This document shows, piece by piece, positions 1-10,665 of a stretch of DNA of 64,000 nt. The stretch covers positions 45,226 to 109,225 of the forward strand of contig NW_025932414.1 of assembly GCF_000764305.2 (NCBI RefSeq), given 5' to 3'. The stretch is from Hyalella azteca (taxonomy: Eukaryota; Arthropoda; Malacostraca; Amphipoda; Hyalellidae). The position numbers were made by a program, and so were the translations under genes. Position 1 is the stretch's first letter. Every line of letters starts with the position of its first letter. Below the pieces are notes generated by a model. It was not told the origin of the DNA and searched no databases. It saw nothing but the letters and a program-made list of their open reading frames with translations.

Positions 1-424
1 AAAGTGAACATGTTGCATTGTTTTTTGTTGCATTGAGATTTAATTTCTTTTGATAGTATTTTTGAATACTATGCGTCTCTATACATAATTTAAATCACTT
101 TTCCTGTTAAGTTTGTGTACTTACATACATTAAAATACGATTTTTCAAGTGTACGAATATTTATTTCCCCCCACTGTATATTCTTCAACGACTGCTGCTT
201 ATTCTTTCGTAGTTATATACTTCAACGACTGCAGCTTATTCTTTTTCATAAAAATCATATTGTTCACCCCTCAAGTGTTCAATTGTACATCATTTGAGCA
301 CACAGAAGAGACTCAATATCACAGGTTCACAATAAGTCGTACAACCTGAATTAAGCAGAACTCTATTCTCTAGATTTGCACTGAAACTCAATTCAGGGAA
401 TACTGAAAGTGAACTGAAAGTTGC
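1..424. other. AT-rich DNA without a gene
   Basis: I see no splice-bounded exon, RNA gene or element here. A short duplicated phrase (ttcaacgactgc) occurs at about 185 and 220. It may be intronic to the minus-strand SEC23IP-like gene, whose later exons must lie to the left of the window. Confidence 0.5.
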
Positions 425-554
425 CATGAAATTGCACCCAACAAATGGCATCTGTGCCACCCAACAAATGGCATCTGTGCCACCCAACAAATGGCATCTG
501 TGCCACCCAACAAATGGCATCTGTGCCACCCAACAAATGGCATCTGTGCCACCC
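425..554. repeat. 23-bp minisatellite
   Basis: About five near-identical copies of a 23-bp unit with core AAATGGCATCTGTGCCACCC. The array stops abruptly at an N (555), where a different satellite begins, so copy number and junction are assembly-dependent. Confidence 0.9.
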
Positions 555-555
555 N
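555..555. other. Single N: assembly gap between two satellites
   Basis: One ambiguous base exactly at the change from the 23-bp to the 48-bp array. This looks like a minimal gap placeholder, so true spacing and repeat length are unknown. Confidence 0.85.
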
Positions 556-1020
556 ACACCCTCCTGCAAATATGGTGGGTGATGGTGACATTGTAAAACC
601 ATCACACCCTCCTGCAAATATGGTGGGTGATGGTGACATTGTAAAACCATCACACCCTCCTGCAAATATGGTGGGTGATGGTGACATTGTAAAACCATCA
701 CACCCTCCTGCAAATATGGTGGGTGATGGTGACATTGTAAAACCATCACACCCTCCTGCAAATATGGTGGGTGATGGTGACATTGTAAAACCATCACACC
801 CTCCTGCAAATATGGTGGGTGATGGTGACATTGTAAAACCATCACACCCTCCTGCAAATGTGGTGGGTGATGGTGACATTGTAAAACCATCACACCTGCA
901 AATATGGTGGGTGATGGTGACATTGTAAAACCATCACACCCTCCTGCAAATATTGTTTAGAGATGGTGACATAGCAACACCGTCACACCCTCCTGCAAAT
1001 ATGGTGGTGATGGTGACATA
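556..1020. repeat. 48-bp minisatellite
   Basis: Eight or more copies of a 48-bp unit (core CTCCTGCAAATATGGTGGGT), nearly identical up to about 890 and then degenerate. Because 48 is divisible by three, the array is open in several frames (for example a 16-residue unit containing MVGDGDIVKP). These open frames are not genes. Confidence 0.9.
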
Positions 1021-1349
1021 GTAACAGATGAATAACATTAAAACAGGGGAACAGTTACCAATTCAATCCATTGAGAAAGCATGAATTATAAATGCCTGGA
1101 TTCTAAATACTGAAGAGAATAACAGGATAATCTGTATATTAGAAGACGTTTATGAACTAGTACCCATTTCAACTATTTAATCAGCTAATTTAATATGTTC
1201 AATAGTTACTTATAACACAATTATCCAAAAGATAAATATTTCAGTGACTATTGAAATTAGGCAGTATTACTGAAAAAAAAAACTAGCAGATGAAGTGATT
1301 GAAATTTTAACACGGATTTCATAGCAAGAGTGCACTGTAAAAAAATTAC

Positions 1350-4300
1350 CATTCCTATGTGCTTCCTCAAGATTGATGGAGTCGGTGAAAGAGAATGGCT
1401 TCCACTCAAGAGGCTTCCCAGGCACCGCATAGAACCAATGAGGAATGATGGGCCGGTAACGTGCAACGGGTGACAACCCTGCGCTGGCCTGTAACATCAA
1501 GGGGATATAAAATATGGCTATTGAAGCCCTTGTATCCGTGGACCTTTGCTGTATTTTTAAGCTTAGTGTGGCAGAGTGTTGAATATCACCATGACTGGAG
1601 CAGCAAAACAAGGTCAACTGACACCTGAACACATTAAATCAAAGCAAATTAGCGAGGATATCTGAAAGAATGAGAACTCTGCCAATGCACATCTTCAAAA
1701 TCCATCACTAGTTGTGAGATTCTTGTCAAAATTAGAAAGATGGCATATTGTTCACAGATCGATGACAGGCCAATATGGCCTAATCAAAGCTGACAATGTA
1801 TTATTGTATGCGTATTATTTTATCCTTACACATAATCTTTTCCGAGTTTTTTTCCAATGATTCTTCACAACTATTTACCAATGCCATTTTACCATAGTTT
1901 TACCTATACCATTGTACAACAGTTTACCTGCTCACTTTTTTTCTTAATCATTATATTCTCACCTACTCTCCTCCTCTCCTGGTTGATGCTCTCTGTAGAA
2001 TGTTGCTAAGTGAAACTTTTCAATTAATTTCTCCTTTCAGAGTTTATAAAATCTGGCTTTCAAGGCCCTTTGTTTCACAATAAATATTCATACAAAAAAT
2101 TTAAGAACCATTGATGGCTGTCAACATTACCTCTCCCATGGTAGGTATGAAGCAATGTTTATGCATTAGTTAAAATTCATAATTTTCAAGAGTGTAAACA
2201 GGGAGTATTAAATTTCTGCACCTCCATCAAACAGAATTAGCTAGTGTTTAACAGTTTCATTGAGGATTTCTTACATATGGTGTAATATATAGCACAATAG
2301 ACACTTGGAAATCCTTAAACCATAACATATCTTTTGTTTAGTTGATGACAGTTTCATAAAGGTTCCCAAGCAATGCTACAGGTATCAACTTAATGTTACT
2401 AAAATCAATAATTTTGGCTTCCATATATAATGAAAAGACAAAAGAATTGTCAACATCTTTAGCCTAACAAGCTTATATTATATAATTTATTGTAGTTAAA
2501 TATTAAACCAAATTATTACAAATTATTGACTTGCCATTGTCTCAAATGAAGCAGGTAGAACCGATGTCTCCTTGTATTCAGGGTTCTCACCTGTAAAATT
2601 TGAAAATTTTCATTAATTAATAAATTCTAAACAATGATGGGATTAAAATAAAAAAATTAGCTAAACTCTCCCCAATTTTAGCACATTTTTTTCAATTATG
2701 GAAAAAATGCCCTAATGTGCTTGTCGTGTCCATCCGTCCGTGATTTAACATTTTCGTCATCAAGAAAATGCGCTCTCTGTCACTGGCTGCAGTGAGTACT
2801 GTACTGAGTTATATTTTTTTTAACTAATATGAAACAACACAAATACCCATCAGGCCTACCATCAGAAGTATTTGGACCTAAGCTGAGTACCCATGTTCAT
2901 GTTGCCTCTGCCAAGCACCTCTTCCTACATGAAACACGTCTGCTCCTGCACAAAATACATCTGCTCTTGTACAAAATACATCTCCTCCAGCACAAAATAC
3001 ATCTCCTCCTGCACAAAATACATCTGCTCCTGCACAAAATATGTCTGCTTCTGCATAAAATATGTCTGCTTCTGACATACCATAATGTGCCTGCTCCTGC
3101 ACAAAATATAAAGTAAGAAAAATCTATTAGTAAAACTCACCAAACACTGGTGGAGACCATGCAGTGGCTGGAGATTGGTGTCTGGCCATGTCTTGTTCAT
3201 ATAACATTTGAGGAGGAAGACTACCAGGCAGCGGTTGCACAGGAAAATTTCCAGAATGAAGAGGCTGAAAATTCCCAGGCTGATATGGCAAAGGCATATT
3301 TTCAGGATGAAGAGATGGTGCTAAGACTCCAGTCGCGGTTAAGGGGGGAGGGGGTGCAAATGTTCCCTGAGGAATCTGTGGTACAAATGTCCCAGCCAAG
3401 GGAGGAGGGGGCACTGAGGCACCAAAATGAGGCAAGGGCTGAATATTTTGGACTTCAGGCTGCGAAGTGCTGAGGCCAGGGGTAGTGGAGCGAGAATGGT
3501 GTGATGATGTGGCAGGCGATGGAGTACAGCAAGCTCCATTTGGATCTATTTTTGCCTGCAATTGGGAGCCTGCCATTGATGGAGGTAAAAATGGACTTGG
3601 TCTAATGTTAGCAATGCCTATTGTCATGGGAGTGGGAGAACTGATGCCAAAAGAAGGTAAAGGGGTTGGTGGAGCAATGGATATTCCTAAATTTGAAGCC
3701 TGGGTTGAATTAGTTATAGATGAATCAATTTGGCTAGCTCCTGGAGCAGGAAGGGTTGAAGGGGTTGATGAAAACACAGTGAAATCCTTTGATGGCTGGG
3801 GCTGACCTTCCACTTCAGAATTGTTCTCTGCAGCACGTGAAGTGAGTGACTGACAGTTTGGGGAAACAGAGGTCATTGGTAAAGATGATGCAGAGGAGCC
3901 CACATCACCAGCTGATCCTTCGTCAATACCAGGTGGTAAATCTGAAAAATGGAATACCGTATTATATTATCATCATATTAGTTACCACTTTGCTTTAAGC
4001 CTGTGAACAATTTATTACAAAATCTAGCAAATTGCAATGAAAAAGGATAAAAGTGAAAGTGTAACTCACTGCAATAACTTTCCATTTTATTTTTAAACCC
4101 ATTAATAAAAGCAGGTATATATATATATATATATATATATTATACATTACATTTCATCAAAGCTATCCATGTACAGTATTACAGAAGCCCAGTAAATTAA
4201 AGACATAAAGATGAAGTTGCCCTTGCAGATGATTATTTATACTTTAAAACTTATTTATATAACTATAATATTTATACATAGAATGAATATAATGGTAAAA

Positions 4301-4532
4301 ATTAAAATTTATAGAATTAAAGTTTTTGAAAACATTGCCCAGAAAAATTACATTAATTTGATAAAACTACTAGTAAATTGGACAAAAATGCCTATGAATC
4401 TGGCTATTATGATGGCAAATTTCACTTGTTCCACTGTTCCTTTGAATTTTTCCAACATTCAGTAAAAATAAGAAAAACAGTATTTTCATCTGCAATTAAA
4501 AAAAAACATCAATTATTGTTTTTACCTGCCAT
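1350..4532 (-). CDS. SEC23IP / PAPLA1-like DDHD-family phospholipase, N-terminal part (4 exons)
   Basis: Exons (minus): 4526-4532 (ATG GCA G), 3141-3941, 2535-2590, 1350-1488, giving about 334 residues with compatible phases. The start reads M-A-D-LPPGIDEGSAGD. Exon 2 encodes ~267 residues rich in Pro, Ser and Gln, as in the Sec23-binding N terminus of vertebrate SEC23IP/p125. Exon 4 contains IIPHWFY and WKPFSFTDSINLEEA, matching the start of the WWE-like segment shared by SEC23IP, DDHD1 and DDHD2. These are phosphatidic-acid-preferring phospholipase A1 family proteins; SEC23IP acts at ER exit sites. Exon 4 ends in phase 1 at a GT donor, and the catalytic and DDHD parts must lie left of the window. 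Exon 3 is weakest: read through, it stops at 2523-2525, so a shorter product ending there is the alternative. Family assignment rests mainly on ~35 residues of exon 4 plus composition. Confidence 0.62.
1489..2534 (-). other. Intron 3 of the SEC23IP-like gene
   Basis: AT-rich intron with no internal gene or element that I recognise. On the minus strand it ends ttgatgttacag before exon 4. Confidence 0.5.
2529..2534 (-). other. Probable non-canonical GC splice donor (GCAAGT)
   Basis: Minus-strand exon 3 (2535-2590) ends ...ACA ATG followed by GCAAGT, the usual consensus of GC-AG introns. Splicing here gives phase 0, exactly what the next acceptor (1489-1490) needs to continue into the PHWFY-containing exon. 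No GT donor is present before the in-frame TAA at 2523-2525. Confidence 0.55.
2676..2821 (-). repeat. ~140-bp hairpin repeat family, copy 1
   Basis: Inverted copy of a dispersed repeat also found at 25230-25374, 32598-32736 and 33273-33400. It runs from an ACTCAGTACT...GCAGTGAGT end to a GAGAAAATGCGCT-like end, with CCGTCCGT runs between. This copy is the most diverged. It lies in intron 2 of the SEC23IP-like gene. Confidence 0.8.
2925..3110. repeat. 21-bp minisatellite just inside intron 2 of the SEC23IP-like gene
   Basis: About seven copies of a 21-bp unit. On the minus strand the unit reads TTTGTGCAGGAGCAGATGTA, so each copy carries an acceptor-like TTTGTGCAG. The array begins about 30 nt after the donor of exon 2. 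Open frames through it are periodicity artefacts. Confidence 0.85.
4110..4141. repeat. (AT)n microsatellite
   Basis: Simple TA/AT run in intron 1 of the SEC23IP-like gene. Confidence 0.9.
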
Positions 4533-5757
4533 TTTAGAAAACTTCTGTCCAATAGGTAGCCTACTCCATATAGGAAATATTGTATTAAAATCTTGGCCTT
4601 TTACATTGCTCAGCATTCAGCAATCTAGGTACCTAAAAGGCTAAAACTAAAAGGGAAAAGGCCAAAAATTTTCAAAAATCTCTAGTGCCACTAGTGGAAA
4701 CAATTTTTTCAAGAGTGACTTTTGAAAAGTGCTGGCAGAATAGCTAGGCTATTTATTTAAATATTTTTAAAAGAAATTAGGAAAGGGACATATGAACATG
4801 TGAAATTGGCAATGCAATGAGACAGTGAAAGACCAGGTTTTCATCTCATTCATGGGTGACGGGTGTCTCATTCTCATTCACTTATCTCCTATTTTCCAGT
4901 TTGGAATAAAGTCAAGTACCTAGTAAGTAAGGAGCTATGCCTACTTGCACTTGGTTAGGCAAGTTGGTTACTGTTGCATGGTAACACAGCAGAATAGTCT
5001 AGACTTGCTAGAGGCTTTGCCTATTACGTAGTAATTAGTACCTAGTTAAGTACTACCGTAACTCAAGTTGAAGTGTCTAGGATTAGGACTTAGGAGACAT
5101 AGGAGTTAGGCTTAGGACTTAGGACCCTTGGCTGCCTGTTGCCAGCCTAACCATTCAAGATTTAATTAATTGTGATTTTACTGACTTTGAGGCGGGAGAA
5201 GTACAGCTGAGGATCCAGAAATGTTATCAAATACCGAGGCGCTGGCTGAAAACAAGAACGGGTTGACATTATCCGACATTATTGCGTCGTTTTATGACGC
5301 TTTTTTGAAGAAAATTGGGTAACAACACATCCACATCACCTGGCGGGTATAAGGCTCAAGGGCTTTGCGTGCGATGAGAGACTATAGGATGACTTTCATG
5401 TTTTTGCGACCTTGAGTGACAACATGCAATCCTGCTGCAGGTGACTGTTATATTAGCCATCAGTTTGCTTGTTGTAAGTTCATAGATTGCTTTATAGAGT
5501 TAGTATCTTCTTATTTTCAGGATTTTTCTAAATTAGCTCGAATGTTCAGGAGGCTAAATTTTTCATCCATGTCGACACATGCTGAGTGAGAAATAATCGA
5601 CTTTTTGAGACGACTTATGTGTTAGGCTGACTATTTCTATTGCATGTAGAGGGTTGCCATTGGCTCTTGGGCTGATTTAAGAGTCAAATTTTTGGGCTAC
5701 GGCAGCGCTCCCGACTTTTTCAAGCTTTAGCACAAGCAAAACATCATTCGTTTGCGT
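4533..5757. other. Upstream region of the SEC23IP-like gene
   Basis: The 5' leader and promoter of the minus-strand gene should lie here. I cannot place a transcription start. A (G/T)TAGGACTTAGGA-type short repeat lies at about 5080-5125. No coding exon or element recognised. Confidence 0.4.
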
Positions 5758-6894
5758 ACCGGTCCGACACTTCAGCGAACTCGCGACCGATTCGACACTT
5801 CAGCGAACTCGCGTGCGAACTCGCCTGCGAGCTCGAACTTCATTTTCAACTCTGGCACTCATAACTCCTTCAATTATGAACGGATTTTATTCAAATTTGA
5901 AATATAAGTAGATAATATCAGTACGCTGCGGACAGTATTTTTTTCAAATTTTTTCATCGAAATTTTTTTTTTAATACGGAAAACCTAACTTAATTTTCAA
6001 CTCTGGCACGCATAACTCCGTCAATAATGGACGGATTTTCTTCAAATTTGAAATATAAGTAGATAATATCAGTACGCTGCGGAGGGTATTTTTTTCAAAT
6101 TTTTTCATCAATAATTTTTTTTAATACGGAAAACCTAATTTAATTTTCAACTCTGGCACGCATAACTCCGTTAATAATGGACGGATTTTCTTCAAATTTG
6201 AAATATAAGTAGATAATATCAGTACGCTGCGGAGGGTATTTTTTTCAAAATTTTTCATCGATAATTTTTTTTAATATGGAAAACCTAACTTAATTTTCAA
6301 CTCTGGCACGCATAACTCCGTCAATAATGGACGGATTTTCTTCAAATTCAAAATATAAGTAGATAATATCAGTACGCTGCGGAGGGTATTTTTTTCAAAA
6401 TTTTTCATCGATAATTTTTTTAATATGGAAAACCTAACTTAATTTTCAACTCTGGCACGCATAACTCCGTCAATAATGGACGGATTTTCTTCAAATTTAA
6501 AATATAAGTAGATAATATGAGTACGCTGCGGAGGGTATTTTTTTTCAAATTTTTACATTCATAACTTTTTTATTATCACCGAAAACCTAACTTCACGTTC
6601 ACCTCGCAGGTTAGGTCCTAGTCAGGTCAAGTTTCAGTATTTTGTGGCATTAACAAAAAGTAATTGACGTAAAAATCTGAAAAAAATACCCTCCGCAGCG
6701 TATTGATATTATCTACTTATATTTCAAATTTGAAAAAAATCCGTCCATTATTGACGGAGTTATGCGTGCCAGAGTTGAAAATTAAGTTAGGTTTTCCGTA
6801 TTATAATTGAAGGAGTTATGAGTGCCAGAGTTGAAAATGAAGTTCGAGCTCGCAGGCGAGTTCGCACGCGAGTTCGCTGAAGTGTCGAATCGGT
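5758..6894. mobile_element. Mutator-like foldback element with internal ~150-bp repeats
   Basis: Flanked by a 9-bp direct repeat CGTTTGCGT (5749-5757 and 6895-6903). Both ends start ACCG-TCGACACTTCAGCGA in inverted orientation and continue as long inverted arms through GAACTCGCCTGCGAGCTCG. The left end carries a partial extra copy of the terminus. Inside are about five direct copies of a ~150-bp unit (starts near 5843, 5994, 6144, 6294, 6443), one inverted copy at 6680-6790, and a unique centre (~6590-6680). No transposase is present, so it would be non-autonomous. A 9-bp TSD fits Mutator-like elements, but no family was confirmed. Confidence 0.68.
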
Positions 6895-6903
6895 CGTTTG
6901 CGT

Positions 6904-7440
6904 TAATGATGAATGACTGGGTAAAATGTTATTTTTATTACCGTTTTATTACCCATATCATACATTGACGAATTTTAGAAATAACTGATTCATTCAAATT
7001 TCATAGCACTTTTTCCCTGCAAAACTTAATCAAATTATAATCGATCTTGGCCAAATTGAAAACGAAACTATTTATTTACAATACGTTCCAGCGAGCGTTT
7101 TTCACTTCATAGTCGTTTCGAAAGCAAGCATGACCTAATTAACAACGACGCCATTTATTCACTATTCGCTTCTGCGAGCATTGTCAGAATGTTGGTAATC
7201 TACGTCGTCGCCTAGTGGGCTAAACGCAAGGTTGTTAGGCATGCAATGACTATTAAAAGTAGGCTTTTAGCGCACTACCTGAAAACGAATCGAACGTAAA
7301 AATTGTGATCATGCAATAAATAAGCTTAGATGTTTGTGAGATCAAAATCGGTTTCAAGCTGGAAAACTTTTTTGTGAAAAATACGAGAAAACTTAGGTAT
7401 CATTTATCGTGCGAAACGAAGCAGAAAAAAAACACGGATA
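6904..7440. other. Gene-free stretch
   Basis: AT-rich sequence with no exon or element that I can support. Confidence 0.4.
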
Positions 7441-7489
7441 ATAGGGGCAGCTATAGCTATATAGGGGCAGCTAGCTATAGGGGCAGGGT

Positions 7490-7640
7490 GGCCCAGGGTG
7501 GCCCAGTGGTTAAAGTTCAGAGTACCAAGATTGGCGCAGAGAGGCGCGGGTTCGATCCCAGCTCTGTGCGCCAGTTTCTGGTCAGAAATATTAGTATTAT
7601 AATGCTCGGAGCAGCGTCTAGTGAATAATATGCTCCTTTT
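7490..7640 (+). mobile_element. tRNA-derived SINE-like head
   Basis: A consensus pol III A box TGGCCCAGTGG (7499-7509) and B box GGTTCGATCCC (7549-7559) lie 40 nt apart. A T-arm-like hairpin (GCGGG / CCAGC, one mismatch) surrounds the B box, and a T run follows at about 7636. No clean tRNA cloverleaf is visible, so a SINE or tRNA pseudogene is more likely than a functional tRNA. A short duplicated GGTGGCCCAG precedes it. Confidence 0.5.
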
Positions 7641-8349
7641 TTTCTAATAGAGTTAAGATATGTTTTCATTTGTTAAAGTTATGCGTTGAAAGCGTTATAT
7701 GAAAATTTGTCAGAAATATACGTTCCGAACGTATACGAGCGGATTTTTTATATTAACAAAAATATATATTCGCTACTAATATTTTGCCCCTTATCGCTAC
7801 ATCGAAACATGAATAATTCTAATACTATAGGTATATTGGTAGCTATTGAAATCATATATTAATCGCTAATGTTAAGGATACTTGATTTACGCATAATACG
7901 GTTTTAATATTTGATATTTAAATTATTTCAACTTCTATTTTGCTGAGCATTCCGCGTATTACATCTATTATCATAGATACAGAATGGTATCATATCATAC
8001 CATACCATCATACCTTTAAAAACTAGAATTTCGATATAGCAGCTGCATGATTGTGAACTAACGATAATTTTGAGAAAGAACGTTAGTTGAAAAGACATAC
8101 TTCTCTTAGTGTTTAGAGTAAAGGGTCTTAATAGCCAGTACACAGGAATGAGTAAAATACATATATGTATACCATACAGGTAAGGTAGTTGGTTATGTTA
8201 TGGTACAATATATGTACGTTTGTATGGAACAGACTTACCAATTGTAAATTTTCAGGAGCCTTGCCAGTAAACTAAATTACAAGAAAACTTCTGAATAAAT
8301 AAAAGTTTATTTATGGAATGAATAAAGGCAACAGCAGATTGTTTTCAAG
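7641..8349. other. Gene-free stretch
   Basis: AT-rich. A repeated CATATCATACCATACCATC phrase occurs near 7990. Nothing else recognised. Confidence 0.4.
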
Positions 8350-9380
8350 ACTTCAAACAGACGTTGCATTCAAAGTTTGCAATTTAAAAAAAAATTCTAA
8401 AGAAATGATTTATCGGTGAAATTGCCTTAGATTAGAACTCGATATTATACTGAATACAAGAAAATACTATTATAACAACATTCCTTTATGTTCTTCTAAT
8501 ATTACTGTATGATTTTCAAAGGATTAGTTGACTGCCTTGAAGCTACCGAAGTCTGACTGAAAAATCAGACAGACTTCAATCAGACGTTGCATTCAAAAGT
8601 TGCATTTTAATACCCTTTCGTGACTGACGGGACTGTGACGTCCCACTCAATGTTTTACTCCATAACTTGCATACAGCGCACCATTCGAGGCATAGCTAAC
8701 TACAGGGACACATAAGTAACACACCTGCGCCATGTCAACTCAAAAGTAATTGACTGACGGGACTGTGACGTCCCCCCAACGATTTACTCTATAACTTGCA
8801 TGTAGCGCTAAATTCAAGGCATAGCTAACTACAGGAACATATTAGAAACACTCCTGCGCCAACACATGTCCAATCTAAAGGAATATCAATATTTGCTCTT
8901 TTGGAATATGTTATTATATACGCTATTACACGCGTTTGCCAAAGGAAGTTTGTGATATTATTCAACTACTAACAAAAAATATTACGAAAATATTTTTTTA
9001 TCAAAATCAGTGATGTCGCAAATTGTGTCACCTCACTTGGAACCATATACTACCGGGATTTTCTAGTCCCAAATATATAATTTTTACTATTAACATATAT
9101 TTAATTATTTTTTACGTAGATGCAATATTCGGTCCAAGTACATGATGATTCTGTAGAAAAATATGAATAAAAAGTTGTAAAACACATTGCCGTCACGAAA
9201 GGGTTAAGAAAGGGCTAAGAAATTATTTATCGGTGAAATTGTCTTAGATTAGAACTCCATATTGTACTGAATACAAGAAAATACTATTATAACAACATTC
9301 CTTTATGTTCTTATAATATTACTGTATGATTATTTAAGGATTAATTGACTGCCTTGAAGCTACCGAAGTCTGACAGAAAG
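8350..9380. repeat. Tandem duplication (~220 bp), second unit split by an insertion
   Basis: Unit 1 (about 8350-8570) contains AGACGTTGCATTCAAA, TTATCGGTGAAATTG and GACTGCCTTGAAGCTACCGA in order. Unit 2 starts at about 8573, is interrupted at 8611 and resumes at 9204-9380 with the same landmarks. Unit 1 therefore serves as an empty-site reference for the insertion. Confidence 0.85.
8611..9203. mobile_element. piggyBac-like MITE at a TTAA site
   Basis: TTAA lies on both sides (8607-8610 and 9204-9207). Ends are (TA)CCCTTTCGTGAC and GTCACGAAAGGG, an inverted repeat of about 12 bp. It contains two copies of a ~120-bp block starting TGACTGACGGGACTGTGACG. The uninterrupted paralogous unit (near 8388) reads caaTTTAAaaa at the matching place, consistent with one TTAA before insertion. 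No transposase. Confidence 0.75.
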
Positions 9381-9533
9381 ATCTGCTTAGTATGCGTGGC
9401 ATATTTTTGACGGCTGAAGTTGTCTGCGGGCAATCGTGATTTGTACAGACGATCAATGCCTCGGTGGCCAGAGGTCAGGTGCCTGATGGCGTAAAGTGGA
9501 GACAGGATCCATAACGTATCGATGCCATCAATT

Positions 9534-9690
9534 ACCCTCACATACCCTCACATACCCACACATACCCTCACGTACCCTCACATACCCTCACATACCCTCA
9601 CATACCCTCACATACCCTCACATACCCTTACGTACCCTCCCATATACCCCCACGTACCCTCTCACACCCTCACATACCCTCATAATCCCG
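9534..9690. repeat. 10-bp minisatellite (CATACCCTCA)n
   Basis: About fifteen imperfect copies of CATACCCTCA. Nearby threonine/tyrosine/proline-rich open frames are repeat artefacts. Confidence 0.9.
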
Positions 9691-10189
9691 ATGCCCTCAC
9701 AATGCTGGAAATATTTACAGTATGTAGCTACTAGCTCCACATAAACTATCTGCAGTCACAAGTGAAGTATAAAAAACGTCGAGGTTGCGAATGCGATACC
9801 TGGAAGGAGGAAGGGTTCTTCTACAGAGACTTAAGTGAATTTAAAGAAAGACTCCACAGTTATGTGAATTTATTAAATTTAAAAATATTTCTATCGTTTT
9901 AGTTATTCGTTTTTGGTGTTCTGCCTCATGATAAATGGAACCATGAGCACGTGGACGTAATGCGCTCACTAACATTTAAGGTCATGACACTCAACCATAC
10001 ATAATTATGCCTCCCGATGTATGACTAAAGTAACAATCACGATAATATTAGCTTTTTGCAATTAGAACTTATCCAGGTCGTAGACTGAAATATTTTTAGT
10101 GTAGAATTGTAATATAATTAAATGAATACCCTTCCCTTTTTATTGATGTTCAGTGAACCCTTCTCACCGCTGTGCACAATGAAGGAAAA
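9691..10189. other. Gene-free stretch
   Basis: No exon, RNA or element recognised. Confidence 0.4.
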
Positions 10190-10665
10190 CCTGCAGTATA
10201 TATCAATGCGTTGCATAAGGTAGCTTGAGAGTGTTGCGTCTCGTGTGTATAACGATGGAGTATTTGTGTTATAAATCAATGCGTTACTTATAGCAGGTTG
10301 AGAGTGTTGTATTTCGTGTGTATAATGAAGAAGTATTTGTGTTAGAATTCAATGCGTTACTCAAGGTTAGTTGAGAGTGTTTCGTTTCGTACGTATAACG
10401 AAGCAGTATTTATGTTAGAATTCAATGCGTTACTTAAGGTTAGTTGAGAGTGTTGCGTTTCGTACGTATAACGAAGCAGTATTTGTGTTAGAACTCAATG
10501 CGTTACTTAAGGTTAGCTGGGAGTGTTATATTTCGTACGTATAACGAAGCAATATTTGTGTTAAAAATCAATGCGTAACTTAAGGCAGATTGAGAGGATT
10601 GCGTTTCGTACGTATAACGAAGCAGTATTTGTGTTAGAAATCAATGCGTTACTTAAGATATGTTC
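10190..10665. repeat. ~73-bp minisatellite
   Basis: Six to seven copies containing GTATAACGAAGCAGTATTTG and CAATGCGTTACTTAAGG; successive landmarks are about 73 bp apart (10321, 10394, 10467, 10540, 10613). Confidence 0.85.

Noticed and set aside
388..928. Long open frames on both strands through the 48-bp array
   Set aside because: The period is divisible by three, so any stop-free unit gives a long frame; opposite strands are equally open.
2523..2534. TAA at 2523-2525 as the end of the SEC23IP-like gene
   Set aside because: Kept only as an alternative: the GC donor gives the exact phase for the PHWFY exon, which belongs to the same family as the proline-rich exon.
7490..7640. Functional tRNA gene
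   Set aside because: A and B boxes are good, but no complete acceptor and anticodon stems can be drawn; a SINE or pseudogene is more likely.
9496..9744. Thr/Tyr/Pro-rich open frames
   Set aside because: They are translations of the (CATACCCTCA)n array.
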